DNA of 64,000 bases. It comes from Streptomyces calvus. Lineage in GTDB: Bacteria; Actinomycetota; Actinomycetes; Streptomycetales; Streptomycetaceae. Each line of letters opens with the position of its first letter. The stretch's first letter is position 1. Below, one piece after another: positions 19,343 to 32,691 of the stretch. Position numbers and translations under genes: made by a program. The notes beneath the pieces are model-generated. The model made no database searches and was not told the DNA's origin. It saw only the letters and a list, made by a program, of their open reading frames with translations. The stretch spans positions 44,525-108,524 of the forward strand of contig NZ_VCNP01000031.1 of assembly GCF_006782915.1 (NCBI RefSeq), given 5' to 3'.

Positions 19343-20001
19343 CAGGCCTCGCTCCCTTCGTTGTCGTTGGCCTTGTTCGGGCCGGCGACGAAGGACTCGA
19401 AAGCGGCCTTGGTGAAGACCACGTCGTCCGAGACGAGAACGTCGTACGTGTTCAGCTGGCCCGGCTCCAGGATGTGGACCTGGGGCAGGTTGCGGGCGGA
19501 CAGCCACGCGGCCTCGTCGGCGCGGTCGACGACCAGGAGCAGGTTCTTGCGCTCGCTGATCTTGCCGAACAGGCTCTTGGCGGCCTTCGTGGACGGCGTC
19601 TCACCCTCGACCACGCCGGTGACGACGTGGATGCGGTTGTGGCGCGCCCGGTCGGTGAGGGCGTGACGCAGAGCGGCAGCCTTCATCTTCTTCGGGGTGC
19701 GCTGCGAGTAGTCGCGCGGCACGGGACCGTGCACGACGCCACCACCGGCGAACTGCGGCGCGCGGGTCGAACCCTGACGGGCGCGACCGGTGCCCTTCTG
19801 GCGGTACGGCTTCTTGCCACCACCACGGACCTCGCCACGCGTCTTCGTCTTGTGGGTGCCCTGGCGGGCAGCGGCCAGCTGTGCGACGACGACCTGGTGG
19901 ATCAGCGGAACGCTGACCTTCTCGACGTCGAAGATCTCCGCGGGGAGCTCGACGGTACCGGCCTTGTCGCCCGCCGGCGAAAGGATGTCAACAGTGCTCA
20001 T
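19342..20001 (-). CDS. rplD: 50S ribosomal protein L4
   Basis: L4 reaches into the exit tunnel with its extended loop; in E. coli it also represses the S10 operon. The 219-residue product has [20 protein letters not shown], the loop [20 protein letters not shown] and [20 protein letters not shown]. It follows rplC by 8 bp. Confidence 0.97.
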   Translation of the reverse strand: MSTVDILSPAGDKAGTVELPAEIFDVEKVSVPLIHQVVVAQLAAARQGTHKTKTRGEVRGGGKKPYRQKGTGRARQGSTRAPQFAGGGVVHGPVPRDYSQRTPKKMKAAALRHALTDRARHNRIHVVTGVVEGETPSTKAAKSLFGKISERKNLLLVVDRADEAAWLSARNLPQVHILEPGQLNTYDVLVSDDVVFTKAAFESFVAGPNKANDNEGSEA

Positions 20002-20009
20002 CGGTTACC

Positions 20010-20654
20010 TCAGGCCCCCTTGGCCGCGGTGCGGACCAGGACGAGGCCGCCGTTCGGACCGGGAACCGCGCCCTTGATGAGCAGCAGACCCTTCTCCGCG
20101 TCAACGGCGTGGACGGTCAGGTTCTGGGTGGTGACCCGCTCGTTGCCCATGCGACCCGCCATGCGGAGGCCCTTGAACACACGACCCGGGGTGGCGCAGC
20201 CACCGATGGAACCGGGCGAGCGGTGCTTGCGCTGGGTGCCGTGCCCGGCGCCGAGGCCACGGAAGTTGTGGCGCTTCATGACACCGGCGAAGCCCTTGCC
20301 CTTGCTCTTGCCGGTCACGTCGACCTTGACGCCGGCCTCGAACACCTCAGCGGTGATCTCCTGGCCGAGCGTGTACTCGGAGGCGTCCGCGGTGCGGATC
20401 TCGACGAGGTGGCGACGGGGGGTGACGTCGGCCTTGGCGAAGTGGCCCTTGAGGGGCTTGTTCACCTTGCGCGGGTCGATCTCGCCGAAGGCGATCTGGA
20501 CGGACTCGTAGCCGTCGACGTCGTTCGTGCGGACCTGGGTGACGACGTTCGGCCCGGCCTTGACGACGGTGACGGGAACAACACGGTTGTTCTCGTCCCA
20601 CACCTGCGTCATACCGAGCTTCTCGCCCAGGATGCCCTTGATCTGCTTGGTCAT
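20010..20654 (-). CDS. rplC: 50S ribosomal protein L3
   Basis: L3 is an assembly initiator whose loop approaches the peptidyl-transferase centre. The 214-residue product starts [19 protein letters not shown] and has [20 protein letters not shown] and [22 protein letters not shown] 20654 gives the family length. It lies 16 bp after rpsJ. Confidence 0.97.
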   Translation of the reverse strand: MTKQIKGILGEKLGMTQVWDENNRVVPVTVVKAGPNVVTQVRTNDVDGYESVQIAFGEIDPRKVNKPLKGHFAKADVTPRRHLVEIRTADASEYTLGQEITAEVFEAGVKVDVTGKSKGKGFAGVMKRHNFRGLGAGHGTQRKHRSPGSIGGCATPGRVFKGLRMAGRMGNERVTTQNLTVHAVDAEKGLLLIKGAVPGPNGGLVLVRTAAKGA

Positions 20655-20670
20655 CTTCAGATCACCGGCC

Positions 20671-20979
20671 TCAGAGCTTGATCTCGATGTCGACACCGGC
20701 CGGGAGGTCGAGTCGCATCAGAGAGTCAACGGTCTTGGGGGTCGGGTCGAGGATGTCGATCAGGCGCTTGTGCGTGCGCATCTCGAAGTGCTCGCGCGAG
20801 TCCTTGTACTTGTGCGGCGACTTGATGACGCAGTACACGTTCTTCTCAGTGGGCAGCGGCACCGGGCCCGCGACCGACGCACCAGTGCGGGTCACCGTCT
20901 CGACGATCTTCTTCGCCGAGCTGTCGATGACCTCGTGGTCGTAGGCCTTGAGCCGGATGCGGATCTTCTGTCCCGCCAT
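20671..20979 (-). CDS. rpsJ: 30S ribosomal protein S10
   Basis: S10 is a 30S head protein, also known as NusE. The 102-residue product starts [20 protein letters not shown] and contains [20 protein letters not shown] and [20 protein letters not shown]. It is the first gene of the S10 operon, with a long leader upstream. Confidence 0.97.
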   Translation of the reverse strand: MAGQKIRIRLKAYDHEVIDSSAKKIVETVTRTGASVAGPVPLPTEKNVYCVIKSPHKYKDSREHFEMRTHKRLIDILDPTPKTVDSLMRLDLPAGVDIEIKL

Positions 20980-21039
20980 GGCTACTTCGTAGTCCTGTCT
21001 CTCTTTACGCTCCGGAACCCGGTGAGGATCCCCTTCGCT

Positions 21040-21064
21040 CCGACCCACGCGGTCGGGCGTGTCG
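21040..21064 (-). promoter_or_regulatory. Leader element shared with the rpsL leader (copy A)
   Basis: On the minus strand the 25 bases contain the hairpin CCGACC-GCGTG-GGTCGG preceded by CGACACGC. Twenty-four of 25 bases match 32332-32356 upstream of rpsL. It lies about 60 nt before the rpsJ start. Confidence 0.8.
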
Positions 21065-21208
21065 CACTCCCGTTGACATGAATGTCCCTTGTTCGAACAT
21101 CCCTGCGGGATTGACACGGCCCTACCAGAACCGCGGACCGGGGGCGAAAGGCCCACCGGGTGCCTGGCCGGCGCCGCGCAGACGCTTCCCGGAAGATTCC
21201 CGTACGTC

Positions 21209-21226
21209 CGTCCCTGATCAGGGACG
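21209..21226. repeat. 18-bp perfect palindrome in the S10 leader
   Basis: CGTCCCTGATCAGGGACG reads the same on both strands. It lies within the presumed S10 leader. Confidence 0.6.
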
Positions 21227-21303
21227 ACGAGTACTGTGGGACTCGCTTCCGGTCCTCCCGGCGGGAGGCGCGCAGCATCAACACTCGACCGAGCAACTCG
21301 GAC

Positions 21304-21334
21304 AGTCTGCCACAGAGGGCGGGCGGCTGGCCAA
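21304..21334 (-). promoter_or_regulatory. Tentative S10 operon promoter
   Basis: On the minus strand TTGGCC and CAGACT are 19 bp apart. CAGACT resembles -10 boxes of Streptomyces ribosomal promoters, but the spacing is long and no second line of evidence supports it. Confidence 0.3.
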
Positions 21335-21501
21335 TCGAGCGGAAGAGAGTACCCCGGGGGCGACCGGAATCAAACGCGGCACCGCACCGACGGTCGGCCC
21401 GCCTCTGCGTCGGGGCCGCGCGGGACGCCGGAACAAGGGCCGGTGACGATGCTGCCCCGGATGTACGTGCCCGGTCCCCGATCCCCTCCCACCACGGCCC
21501 G

Positions 21502-21990
21502 TCAGCCTCCTCGGGAACACCGCCGGCGCAGGGCCCGCCGGGCGTCGTCGATCGCGCAGGCGGCCACCAGCCGCCAGTTCTCCAGCTTGTCCAGCACCTT
21601 CGACACGACCTTCCACCGCTTGAGCCACGGCGGCAGATCCCCGAAGGGCACAAAGGTCAGCGTGTCGGCCACGGCGTTCACGGCGATGCTCCTGCGCCCG
21701 GGGCCTTCCGCCCGCAGCGCCGCGTACAGCTCCGGCGTCAGTCTCCCGTGCAGCCGGGCCGCGGTGCCCACCGCCGTGAACGCGAACCCCCGCTGAGCGA
21801 CGTCCGGCAACCGCGTCGCCCGGACGATCCGTGGCGAGGCCTCCTCCAGCGAACAGTTGAAGGCCAAGCCGATCGCCGCCGTCCCGAGGTGCTTCTCACC
21901 GCGCTCGAACGCGGCGTCCCAGTCCGCGGGGTCGTCGATGCCCAGCAGCCCCTCGCCGGTTTCCCAGTCCCATCCGGACACGGTGCTCAC
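21502..21990 (-). CDS. Hypothetical protein
   Basis: The 162-residue product starts at a GTG that overlaps the upstream gene's stop by 4 bases (GTGA). It is a soluble protein with Trp-rich acidic N-terminus (GWDWETGEGLLGIDDPADWD), a central EEASPRIVRATRLPDVAQRG segment and a basic C-terminal helix. I recognise no family. The close coupling with the next gene and the location in an accessory patch resemble small toxin-immunity style modules, but no sequence motif proves this. Confidence 0.55.
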   Translation of the reverse strand: MSTVSGWDWETGEGLLGIDDPADWDAAFERGEKHLGTAAIGLAFNCSLEEASPRIVRATRLPDVAQRGFAFTAVGTAARLHGRLTPELYAALRAEGPGRRSIAVNAVADTLTFVPFGDLPPWLKRWKVVSKVLDKLENWRLVAACAIDDARRALRRRCSRGG

Positions 21991-22307
21991 CCGGCCTCAC
22001 CGCGCGGGCCGGGTTCGGTCGCGAGGATGTGCAGGACCTGCCGACGAGCTTCCTCCCAGCGGGCACGGCGGGCGACGAGCCGCTCCTTCGCTTCCGGCAG
22101 CCGGGGCGGGACTTCGCCGGGATCGATCGATTCGCGAGCCGCCTCGACGTACTCCAGGCACGCGGCCAGTACGGGCTCCGCGATCTCGTTCCGCTCGATG
22201 TCCGGCACGTGTTGCGCGAAGTCCAGCGCCAGATGAGCCGCCCGCGTCCGGTCGACCTGGTCGACCTGGTCGGGCCCGTCGTTCGCCAGTCCCGGACAAA
22301 CGATCAC
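21987..22307 (-). CDS. Hypothetical protein, possibly the 3' part of a frameshifted gene
   Basis: The 106-residue product starts at GTG 22307 with an AGGGGG ribosome site 6 bases upstream. It reads MIVCPGLANDGPDQVDQVDR, then helical segments with LALDFAQHVPDIERNEIAEP and LEYVEAARESIDPGE. The frame stays open 38 codons further upstream, where codon use still looks coding, so a longer protein is possible (see 22308-22540). No known family. It is coupled to the downstream gene by a 4-base overlap. Confidence 0.5.
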   Translation of the reverse strand: MIVCPGLANDGPDQVDQVDRTRAAHLALDFAQHVPDIERNEIAEPVLAACLEYVEAARESIDPGEVPPRLPEAKERLVARRARWEEARRQVLHILATEPGPRGEAG

Positions 22308-22783
22308 GTTCAGCCCCCTGCCCCATTCGCCACGACCGCGACTGAGGATGCCCAGCAACTTCCGTGTCACCCGTGGCGATGGCGAACCCGCTCGACCGGA
22401 TACCCGCGTTCTCCGCGGCACGAGCCGCGTCCGTGCACTGGTTTCCGTTGATGACCTTGTCGACGTTCATCGTATGGTCGACCACCCACCCGCCCCGATC
22501 CCTCTTACGGCGAGGATCCGTTGGTGTCGAGTCAGGTCAGGGGATTGTGGACGTACGTGTCCGGGTTGGTGGCCGCGGTCAGGGCCCGGGGATCCGGACT
22601 TAGGCACCGGCCCGTCTCGGGGGCGCAGGGGCCGGTGTCCGGGGAAACGCGGGGGCGTGTACGCCGTCGCGTCGGGGTTCTACGTGGTCCCCCGTGCGGG
22701 GCGGGACGACGTACGGGTCAAGGCCCGGGCGGGGCGGCGTGGTTCGGGGCCGGACCAGCCCGGGCGGGGGCGCGGTGGCGTGG
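22308..22783 (-). pseudogene. Possible coding remnant upstream of the unknown gene pair, plus empty spacer
   Basis: Between about 22375 and 22535 one minus-strand frame is open with coding-like third positions and reads RGGWVVDHTMNVDKVINGNQ followed by CTDAARAAENAGIRSSGF and IATGD. Downstream of there the coding signal moves into the frame of the gene at 21987-22307. A single frameshift would join them. I recognise no family. The rest, 22540-22783, shows no gene; it is G-rich and precedes the gdhA 3' end. Confidence 0.35.
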
Positions 22784-24531
<1,748 letters not shown>

Positions 24532-25677
24532 TCAGCGGTTCTCGGCCTTCTTGGCCGCCTTCAAGGTGTCCCGCAGGGCGTAGAAGGCGGGCTTGCGGTC
24601 GAAGTCGTCGGTCATGACGTTCGCGAAGCCCTCGCCCTCGAAGAACACCGGCACCCACGAGTACTTGTCGGTGAAGCCCCAGATGGTGAAGGAGTTGCAG
24701 CCGTCGACGGCCAGGCACGCCTCCAGTGCGCGCCGGTAGTAGTCGGCCTGCTTCCGCTCCTGCTCCGCCGTCGGCACGCCGCTCTCCGGCAGGTCCATGC
24801 GGACGTCCAGCTCGGTGACGGCGGTCTCCAGGCCGAGCGCGTCGAACCGGCGCAGGTTGTCCTTCAGATCGCCGGGGAAGCCGTAGCGGGTGCTCAGGTG
24901 GGCCTGGACGGAGAAGCCGTCCACGGGCACGCCCTGCGCGAGCAGGTCCTGCACGAGGGCGTGGTAGGCGTTGCTCTTCGCGTTGACGCTCTCGACGTTG
25001 TAGTCGTTGAAGAACAGCTTCGCCGCGGGGTCGGCCTCGTGGGCCCAGCGGAAGGCGTCGGCGACGATGCCGGGGCCCAGTTCGCGGATCCAGATGTTGT
25101 CCTGGGTACGCAGCCGGCCCTGGTCGTCGAAGATCTCGTTGGCGACGTCCCACTGCTGGATCCGGCCCGCGTAGCGGCCGACGACGGTGGTGATGTGCTC
25201 GCGCAGGATGGCGCGCAGTTCCTCCTTGGAGAAGCCGCCCTTCTCCAGCCACTCGGGATTCTGGCTGTGCCAGAGCAGGGTGTGGCCGCGTACGACCTGG
25301 TCGTGGCGCTCGGCGAACTCCACGATGGCGTCGGCCTGGGCGAAGTCGTAGCGGTCCCGCTCGGGGTGGATGTAGTCCCACTTCATCTGGTTCTCGGGGG
25401 AGACCGAGCTGAACTGGCGCGCCAGGATCTTCCGGTACTCCCTGTCGTACGTGAACGGGTCCGGGTAGTCCTGCGACAGGTGGTGGCCGCCGCCGGCCAC
25501 GGCGGTGCCCACGACGAAGCCCTCGGGAGCGGCCGCGCGCAGCCGGTCGAACGTGGCGTTGGAGTGCGGTGCGGCCGCCCGGTCGGGCGACGGGTCGGCG
25601 GTGGCCACACCCGTCATGAGCGGCAGGGCCAGGGCTGCGACGGCCAGGGACGCGGTGGCGAAGCGAAGGGGTCTCAT
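24532..25677 (-). CDS. Secreted endo-1,4-beta-xylanase, GH10
   Basis: GH10 enzymes cut internal beta-1,4 bonds of xylan. The 381-residue protein has a Sec signal peptide of about 27 residues (MRPLRFATASLAVAALALPL, cleaved near ATADP). The catalytic barrel shows SSVSPENQMKWDYIHPE, VVRGHTLLWHSQNPEW, the acid/base Glu in WDVANEIFDD and the nucleophile Glu in AVTELDVRMDLP, then TIWGFTDKYSWVP. No carbohydrate-binding module follows. The inverted repeat at 25709-25736 upstream suggests substrate-dependent repression. Confidence 0.95.
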   Translation of the reverse strand: MRPLRFATASLAVAALALPLMTGVATADPSPDRAAAPHSNATFDRLRAAAPEGFVVGTAVAGGGHHLSQDYPDPFTYDREYRKILARQFSSVSPENQMKWDYIHPERDRYDFAQADAIVEFAERHDQVVRGHTLLWHSQNPEWLEKGGFSKEELRAILREHITTVVGRYAGRIQQWDVANEIFDDQGRLRTQDNIWIRELGPGIVADAFRWAHEADPAAKLFFNDYNVESVNAKSNAYHALVQDLLAQGVPVDGFSVQAHLSTRYGFPGDLKDNLRRFDALGLETAVTELDVRMDLPESGVPTAEQERKQADYYRRALEACLAVDGCNSFTIWGFTDKYSWVPVFFEGEGFANVMTDDFDRKPAFYALRDTLKAAKKAENR

Positions 25678-26126
25678 GCGGAGAGTCTCATCCCGTCATC
25701 CGATCTCGAATGTTTCGAAACACAGTCCGAAACATTTGGGGTTGACGGAAGCTAAAGGCCCACGGAGCACGAGGTCAATACCCGTGCACCGGATCGCACG
25801 CAAAGCACCCCGCCTCCGGCCCGTGACCGGGGACGAGGCGCGTGGGTGCGGGGAGGAGACGTCGGCCCTCGGCGGCATACGTCGGGCCGACCCGGCAGCC
25901 CTGTCGGCGCCGGGCGGTTCCCCACGCCCCCACCGAGGCACTGCTCGCGGCGGGCACCTGCGGCCGCACCGAGCGACGTACGCCGGACCGGCCGAACTCG
26001 CGGCATCGGTACGGCAGTTCATTGCGGCACCGCTGCCCCGCGCGGCGCCCGCCGCCCGGCCGCCGACCGCCGAACCGTGGTGAACTGGCCGCGATCACCG
26101 GAGGATCGAGAGAGCCGAGGAGAGGC
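25678..26126. other. Intergenic region between xylanase and a membrane protein gene
   Basis: Apart from the xylanase operator-like repeat, I find no gene in these 449 bases. Open frames here have noncoding third-position patterns. The two genes diverge from this gap, so promoters for both should lie in it. Confidence 0.5.
25709..25736 (-). promoter_or_regulatory. Inverted repeat, probable xylanase operator
   Basis: Arms AATGTTTCG and CGAAACATT (9 bp, perfect) are separated by 10 bp; the left arm overlaps a second palindrome, TTTCGAAA. It lies 32-59 bp upstream of the xylanase ATG. From memory, CGAAA-type repeats occur at Streptomyces xylanase promoters bound by LacI-family repressors; the assignment here is inference. 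Confidence 0.6.
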
Positions 26127-26438
26127 ATGACGGCCGGCGAACGGGTCGACGGAATTCCCGAGGACGTCCAGGAACTGCTGCGCGGCGCGCGGCGTCTGGA
26201 GATGGCGGCCGCCCTGTGGGCGGTGGTGGCGCTCGGCCTGTGGGCCTGGTGGTTCGCGTCCTTCAAACCCTTCACCCCGCCGCATCCGCTGGACGACGTA
26301 CCTCTGCCCAAGGGACCGATCGGCGTCCTCGCCCTGGCCGTCGTGCCGACCGTCGCCACTGCCGCGACCTTCGTCTACTCCAGTGTGCTGTTCCGCCTGG
26401 CTCATCTGGAGTTGGGGCGGTTCGGGCGGAGTGGGTAG
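26127..26438 (+). CDS. Small two-helix membrane protein
   Basis: The 103-residue product has an acidic N-terminus (MTAGERVDGIPEDVQELLRG), a first transmembrane helix at about residues 30-50 rich in Trp and Ala, a Pro-rich external loop with PFTPPHPLDDVPLPKGP, and a second helix at about 70-95. The GAGGAGAGG ribosome site 1-9 bases upstream fixes the ATG at 26127. No family is recognised. Confidence 0.65.
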   Translation: MTAGERVDGIPEDVQELLRGARRLEMAAALWAVVALGLWAWWFASFKPFTPPHPLDDVPLPKGPIGVLALAVVPTVATAATFVYSSVLFRLAHLELGRFGRSG

Positions 26439-26449
26439 CCGCCCGTCGG

Positions 26450-26478
26450 CTTAAGCCCGCCTTAAGCCGGCCTTAAGC
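26450..26478 (+). promoter_or_regulatory. Three direct heptamers CTTAAGC with 4-bp spacers
   Basis: CTTAAGC occurs at 26450, 26461 and 26472, an exact 11-bp period. Heptamers with 4-bp spacers are the arrangement bound by OmpR-type winged-helix proteins, including Streptomyces SARPs and response regulators. The array lies about 120 bp upstream of the GH16 gene. Confidence 0.6.
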
Positions 26479-26598
26479 GCGGTCCCGGGGTTGAACGGGC
26501 AGTTGGTTGCTGCATGAACCGTCCGTAGCATCCTCACGTTCGACCATGCTCGACCATCACACTCGACCAACCCCCCACAAACAGAGGTGTGTTCAGCC

Positions 26599-27516
26599 AT
26601 GGCTGCTCATCGCGCACGCCGGCGATCGCTCGGCGGGCTCGCGTTCCTGGTCGCCGCCGCCGTCACCGGCGCCCTCGTCCTCACCGGCACCGGACCGGGC
26701 GCCGACCGGGCCGACGCCGCCACCACCGCCACCACCGACACGGTCACCCCCACGGCCGTCACGTGGTCCGACGAGTTCGACGGCGCCGCCGGGACCGCCC
26801 CCGACCCGGCCAAGTGGACCCTGGAAACCGGCGGCACCGGCAACGGCAACAACGAGTTGCAGTACTACACGAACAGCACCGACAACGCCGCCCTCGACGG
26901 CAACGGCAACCTCGTCATCACCGCCCGCAAGAACTCCGACTCCGCGCTCCAGTGCTGGTACGGGCCGTGCCAGTACACCTCGGCGCGGCTCAACACCGCG
27001 AACACCTTCACGCAGGCGTACGGCCACTTCGAGGCGCGCATCAAGATCCCGCGCGGTCAGGGCATCTGGCCGGCGTTCTGGATGCTCGGCAACGACCTGG
27101 GCAGCGTCGGATGGCCCAACAGCGGTGAGATCGACATCATGGAGAACGTCGGCAACGAGCCGAACACCGTCCACGGCACCCTGCACGGCCCCGGCTACTC
27201 CGGCAGCGGCGGCATCGGCGCCCCGTACAGCCTCCCGGACGGACGGGCCTTCGCCGACGACTTCCACGTCTTCGCGGTCGACTGGAGCCCCGAGAAGATC
27301 ACCTGGTCCGTCGACGGCCAGACCTACCAGACCCGCACACCCGCCGACCTCGGCGGCAACAAGTGGGTCTACGACCACCCGTTCTTCCTGATCCTCAACC
27401 TCGCGGTCGGCGGCAACTGGCCCGGCAGCCCCGACGGAAGCACCCAGTTCCCGCAGACGATGACCATCGACTACGTACGGGTGTCCGCGGCCGACAGCGC
27501 CGCCGCCAAGGGCTGA
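26599..27516 (+). CDS. Secreted GH16 endo-beta-glucanase
   Basis: GH16 enzymes hydrolyse beta-1,3 or mixed-linkage glucans. The 305-residue protein has a signal peptide with an Arg-rich start (MAAHRARRRSLGGLAFLVAA) and probable cleavage near ADAAT. The catalytic domain opens TWSDEFDGAAGT and includes YGHFEARIKIPRGQGIWPAF and the active-site motif GEIDIMENVG with both catalytic Glu residues. The C-terminus is TMTIDYVRVSA, with no binding module. Laminarinase-like activity is the likeliest, but specificity is not certain. Confidence 0.93.
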   Translation: MAAHRARRRSLGGLAFLVAAAVTGALVLTGTGPGADRADAATTATTDTVTPTAVTWSDEFDGAAGTAPDPAKWTLETGGTGNGNNELQYYTNSTDNAALDGNGNLVITARKNSDSALQCWYGPCQYTSARLNTANTFTQAYGHFEARIKIPRGQGIWPAFWMLGNDLGSVGWPNSGEIDIMENVGNEPNTVHGTLHGPGYSGSGGIGAPYSLPDGRAFADDFHVFAVDWSPEKITWSVDGQTYQTRTPADLGGNKWVYDHPFFLILNLAVGGNWPGSPDGSTQFPQTMTIDYVRVSAADSAAAKG

Positions 27517-27559
27517 ACCCGAGCGCCCCGCGTCACGCCGCCCGCCGATGCGCCCCGCG

Positions 27560-27581
27560 GCGGCCGTCTCCGGACGGCCGC
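27560..27581 (+). terminator. Terminator-like hairpin after the GH16 gene
   Basis: GCGGCCGTC and GACGGCCGC (9 bp) enclose the loop TCCG, about 45 bp past the stop. No T-tract, as is common in Streptomyces. Confidence 0.65.
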
Positions 27582-27720
27582 TCCGGGACGTGTGGCGGTG
27601 CGCGTACCGCGGGGCGCTCCGAGGTTTCCGGCGGCGCGGGCGAAGAGGCCCGGGTCCTGCTGGAGGATCCGGTGCAGGGCCTCATGGGATGAGCTGACCG
27701 TGAGGCGAAGCCACGGGTGG

Positions 27721-27749
27721 AATGGCATGTGCCGACGGCGCATGCCATT
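27721..27749. repeat. 9-bp inverted repeat AATGGCATG / CATGCCATT
   Basis: Perfect arms enclose 11 bases (TGCCGACGGCG) that can extend the pairing. It is AT-richer than the surroundings and belongs to no recognised gene. Confidence 0.5.
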
Positions 27750-27827
27750 TCCGCGTTGTTCGCGGGATCGGGTGACTCCGGAGGCGCCGGATTGACGTGC
27801 CGGTGGAAGGTTCCCGGAACGGCGAAA

Positions 27828-27857
27828 GGGCCCGCACGACCGAAGTCGTGCGGGCCC
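27828..27857 (-). terminator. tuf terminator
   Basis: A 13-bp perfect stem (GGGCCCGCACGAC and its complement) closes a UUCG tetraloop on the minus strand and is followed by TTTCG. It ends the str operon. Confidence 0.85.
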
Positions 27858-27907
27858 CTTCCTGTGCCAGGTGCTCGCGAGCGAGCTACCAGGTCAGATC
27901 AGCAAGC

Positions 27908-29101
<1,194 letters not shown>

Positions 29102-29178
29102 TGGGGTCCTCCTGTGGAGTGGTTCTGTACGCCTTACTCATCGGCGCCAGGTGATCTTTGCTGGGAAACCCGGGCCCG

Positions 29179-29210
29179 GGGCATTCCGCCGGGTTGGCGA
29201 CGGAATGCCC
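29179..29210 (-). repeat. Hairpin in the fusA-tuf gap
   Basis: GGGCATTCCG and CGGAATGCCC (10 bp) enclose a 12-base loop. It probably modulates readthrough or marks an mRNA processing site between fusA and tuf. Confidence 0.5.
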
Positions 29211-29270
29211 ACTTGCAGGCTCCGGGGTCAAGCCTAAAGCGTGTGAACGGGGTCCGTTAAACGGAGTCCC

Positions 29271-31397
<2,127 letters not shown>

Positions 31398-31436
31398 AAG
31401 GCTTCAGTCTTCTCTCGGTCTCGATGGGGTCTGCGA

Positions 31437-31907
31437 CTACCAGCGGTAGTGCGCGAAGGCCTTGTTGGACTCGGCCATCTTGTGCGTGTCCTCGCGCTTC
31501 TTCACAGCGGCGCCGAGGCCGTTGCTGGCGTCGAGGAGCTCGTTGAGCAGACGCTCGGTCATGGTCTTCTCGCGACGGGCGCGGGAGTAACCGACCAGCC
31601 AGCGCAGCGCCAGCGTGTTGGCACGGCCGGGCTTGACCTCGACCGGGACCTGGTAGGTGGCACCACCGACACGGCGGGACTTGACCTCGAGGGTCGGCTT
31701 GATGTTCTCGAGAGCGCGCTTCAGCGTGATGACCGGGTCGTTGCCGGTCTTCTCGCGCAGGCCCTCCATGGCGCCGTAGACGATGCGCTCGGCGGTGGAG
31801 CGCTTGCCGTTCAGCAGCACCTTGTTGATCAGGGAGGTCACCAGAGGAGAACCGTAGACCGGGTCGATGATGACCGGGCGCTTCGGGGCGGGGCCCTTAC
31901 GAGGCAT
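31437..31907 (-). CDS. rpsG: 30S ribosomal protein S7
   Basis: S7 nucleates the 30S head and touches the E-site tRNA; in E. coli it represses the str operon. The 156-residue product starts [20 protein letters not shown] and ends [19 protein letters not shown], the standard actinobacterial form. It lies 2 bp after rpsL. Confidence 0.98.
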   Translation of the reverse strand: MPRKGPAPKRPVIIDPVYGSPLVTSLINKVLLNGKRSTAERIVYGAMEGLREKTGNDPVITLKRALENIKPTLEVKSRRVGGATYQVPVEVKPGRANTLALRWLVGYSRARREKTMTERLLNELLDASNGLGAAVKKREDTHKMAESNKAFAHYRW

Positions 31908-31909
31908 TC

Positions 31910-32281
31910 TTACTTCTCCTTCTTGGCGCCGTAACGGCTGCGAGCCTGCTTGCGGTTCTTGACACCCTGGGTGTCGAGGGAACCGCGGATGATCTTGTAG
32001 CGAACACCCGGCAGGTCCTTCACACGGCCGCCGCGCACGAGCACGATGGAGTGCTCCTGCAGGTTGTGTCCCTCACCCGGAATGTAGGCGGTGACCTCGA
32101 TCCCGCTGGTCAGACGCACACGCGCGACCTTACGCAGGGCCGAGTTCGGCTTCTTCGGGGTGGTCGTGAACACACGCGTGCAGACGCCACGACGCTGAGG
32201 GGAACCCTCGAGTGCGGGCGTCTTGTTCTTCTCGACCTTGTCCTGCCGGCCCTTGCGGACCAGCTGCTGGATCGTAGGCAC
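31910..32281 (-). CDS. rpsL: 30S ribosomal protein S12
   Basis: S12 controls decoding accuracy. The 123-residue product starts [20 protein letters not shown] (GTG start). The streptomycin-sensitive residues are intact: both Lys of [13 protein letters not shown] and the Lys of [12 protein letters not shown]. It is the first gene of the str operon. Confidence 0.98.
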   Translation of the reverse strand: MPTIQQLVRKGRQDKVEKNKTPALEGSPQRRGVCTRVFTTTPKKPNSALRKVARVRLTSGIEVTAYIPGEGHNLQEHSIVLVRGGRVKDLPGVRYKIIRGSLDTQGVKNRKQARSRYGAKKEK

Positions 32282-32331
32282 TACTTCTCCGGTTTCTGTG
32301 TGCCGATGGGTACAGCTAACCTGGAACGTCG

Positions 32332-32356
32332 CCGACCCACGCGGTCGGGTGTGTCG
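32332..32356 (-). promoter_or_regulatory. Leader element shared with the S10 leader (copy B)
   Basis: The same hairpin element as at 21040-21064, with one substitution in 25 bases. It lies about 50 nt upstream of the rpsL start and about 115 nt downstream of the presumed transcription start. Confidence 0.8.
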
Positions 32357-32477
32357 AATACCGCGGACTCCTACCGGAAGGCAGAAGGAAGCGCGGATTG
32401 CGGTGGCCGTTTGTCGACCTCCGGTGCGGTGTGATGGCACGCACGAAGGCCAGGGCACACCCCAGGCACAAGGTCTG

Positions 32478-32506
32478 AGCGTACCTACCGCACGGACTTC
32501 GGTCAA
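32478..32506 (-). promoter_or_regulatory. str operon (rpsL) promoter
   Basis: On the minus strand TTGACC and TACGCT are separated by exactly 17 bp, a near-consensus principal-sigma promoter. The leader to the rpsL start would be about 190 nt. Confidence 0.75.
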
Positions 32507-32662
32507 AACAAATGGAGCCCGGCCCCCTGCGCCGGACTTGTCGGCTCTGTCCTCGGCGTTTCCGTGACCGGCCGGAGTCCCGCCCGTCGCCCGGACGAGG
32601 GTACGCACCCGGGGCCGCGGCACGGCGCGCGGCAGGCCGGTCGCGCTGGCCGGATCGCACCC

Positions 32663-32691
32663 TTTACAGCGGGGACGCTCAGTACTTTGAT
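32663..32691 (+). promoter_or_regulatory. Putative promoter of the Crp-family gene
   Basis: TTTACA and TTTGAT are 17 bp apart, about 30 bp upstream of the start. The -10 deviates at its second base. Confidence 0.4.

Larger units (their letters stand above)
20980..21501 (-). promoter_or_regulatory. S10 operon leader and upstream region
   Basis: These 522 bases between rpsJ and the unknown gene at 21502 hold no gene I can support. They contain the 25-nt element shared with the rpsL leader (21040-21064), an 18-bp palindrome (21209-21226) and a tentative promoter at 21304-21334. The transcribed leader would be about 320 nt. Confidence 0.6.
27517..27907. other. Convergent intergenic region between GH16 and tuf
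   Basis: No gene is seen. It contains a terminator hairpin for the GH16 gene, a 9-bp inverted repeat (27721-27749) and the tuf terminator. Confidence 0.6.

Noticed and set aside
21090..21099. LexA-type SOS box TGTTCGAACA
   Set aside because: It is a compact palindrome without the spacer of the actinobacterial SOS box, and lies in a ribosomal leader.
25842..26126. Upstream extension of the small membrane protein
   Set aside because: The extension is Arg/Pro noise with noncoding third positions, and a strong ribosome site marks the ATG at 26127.
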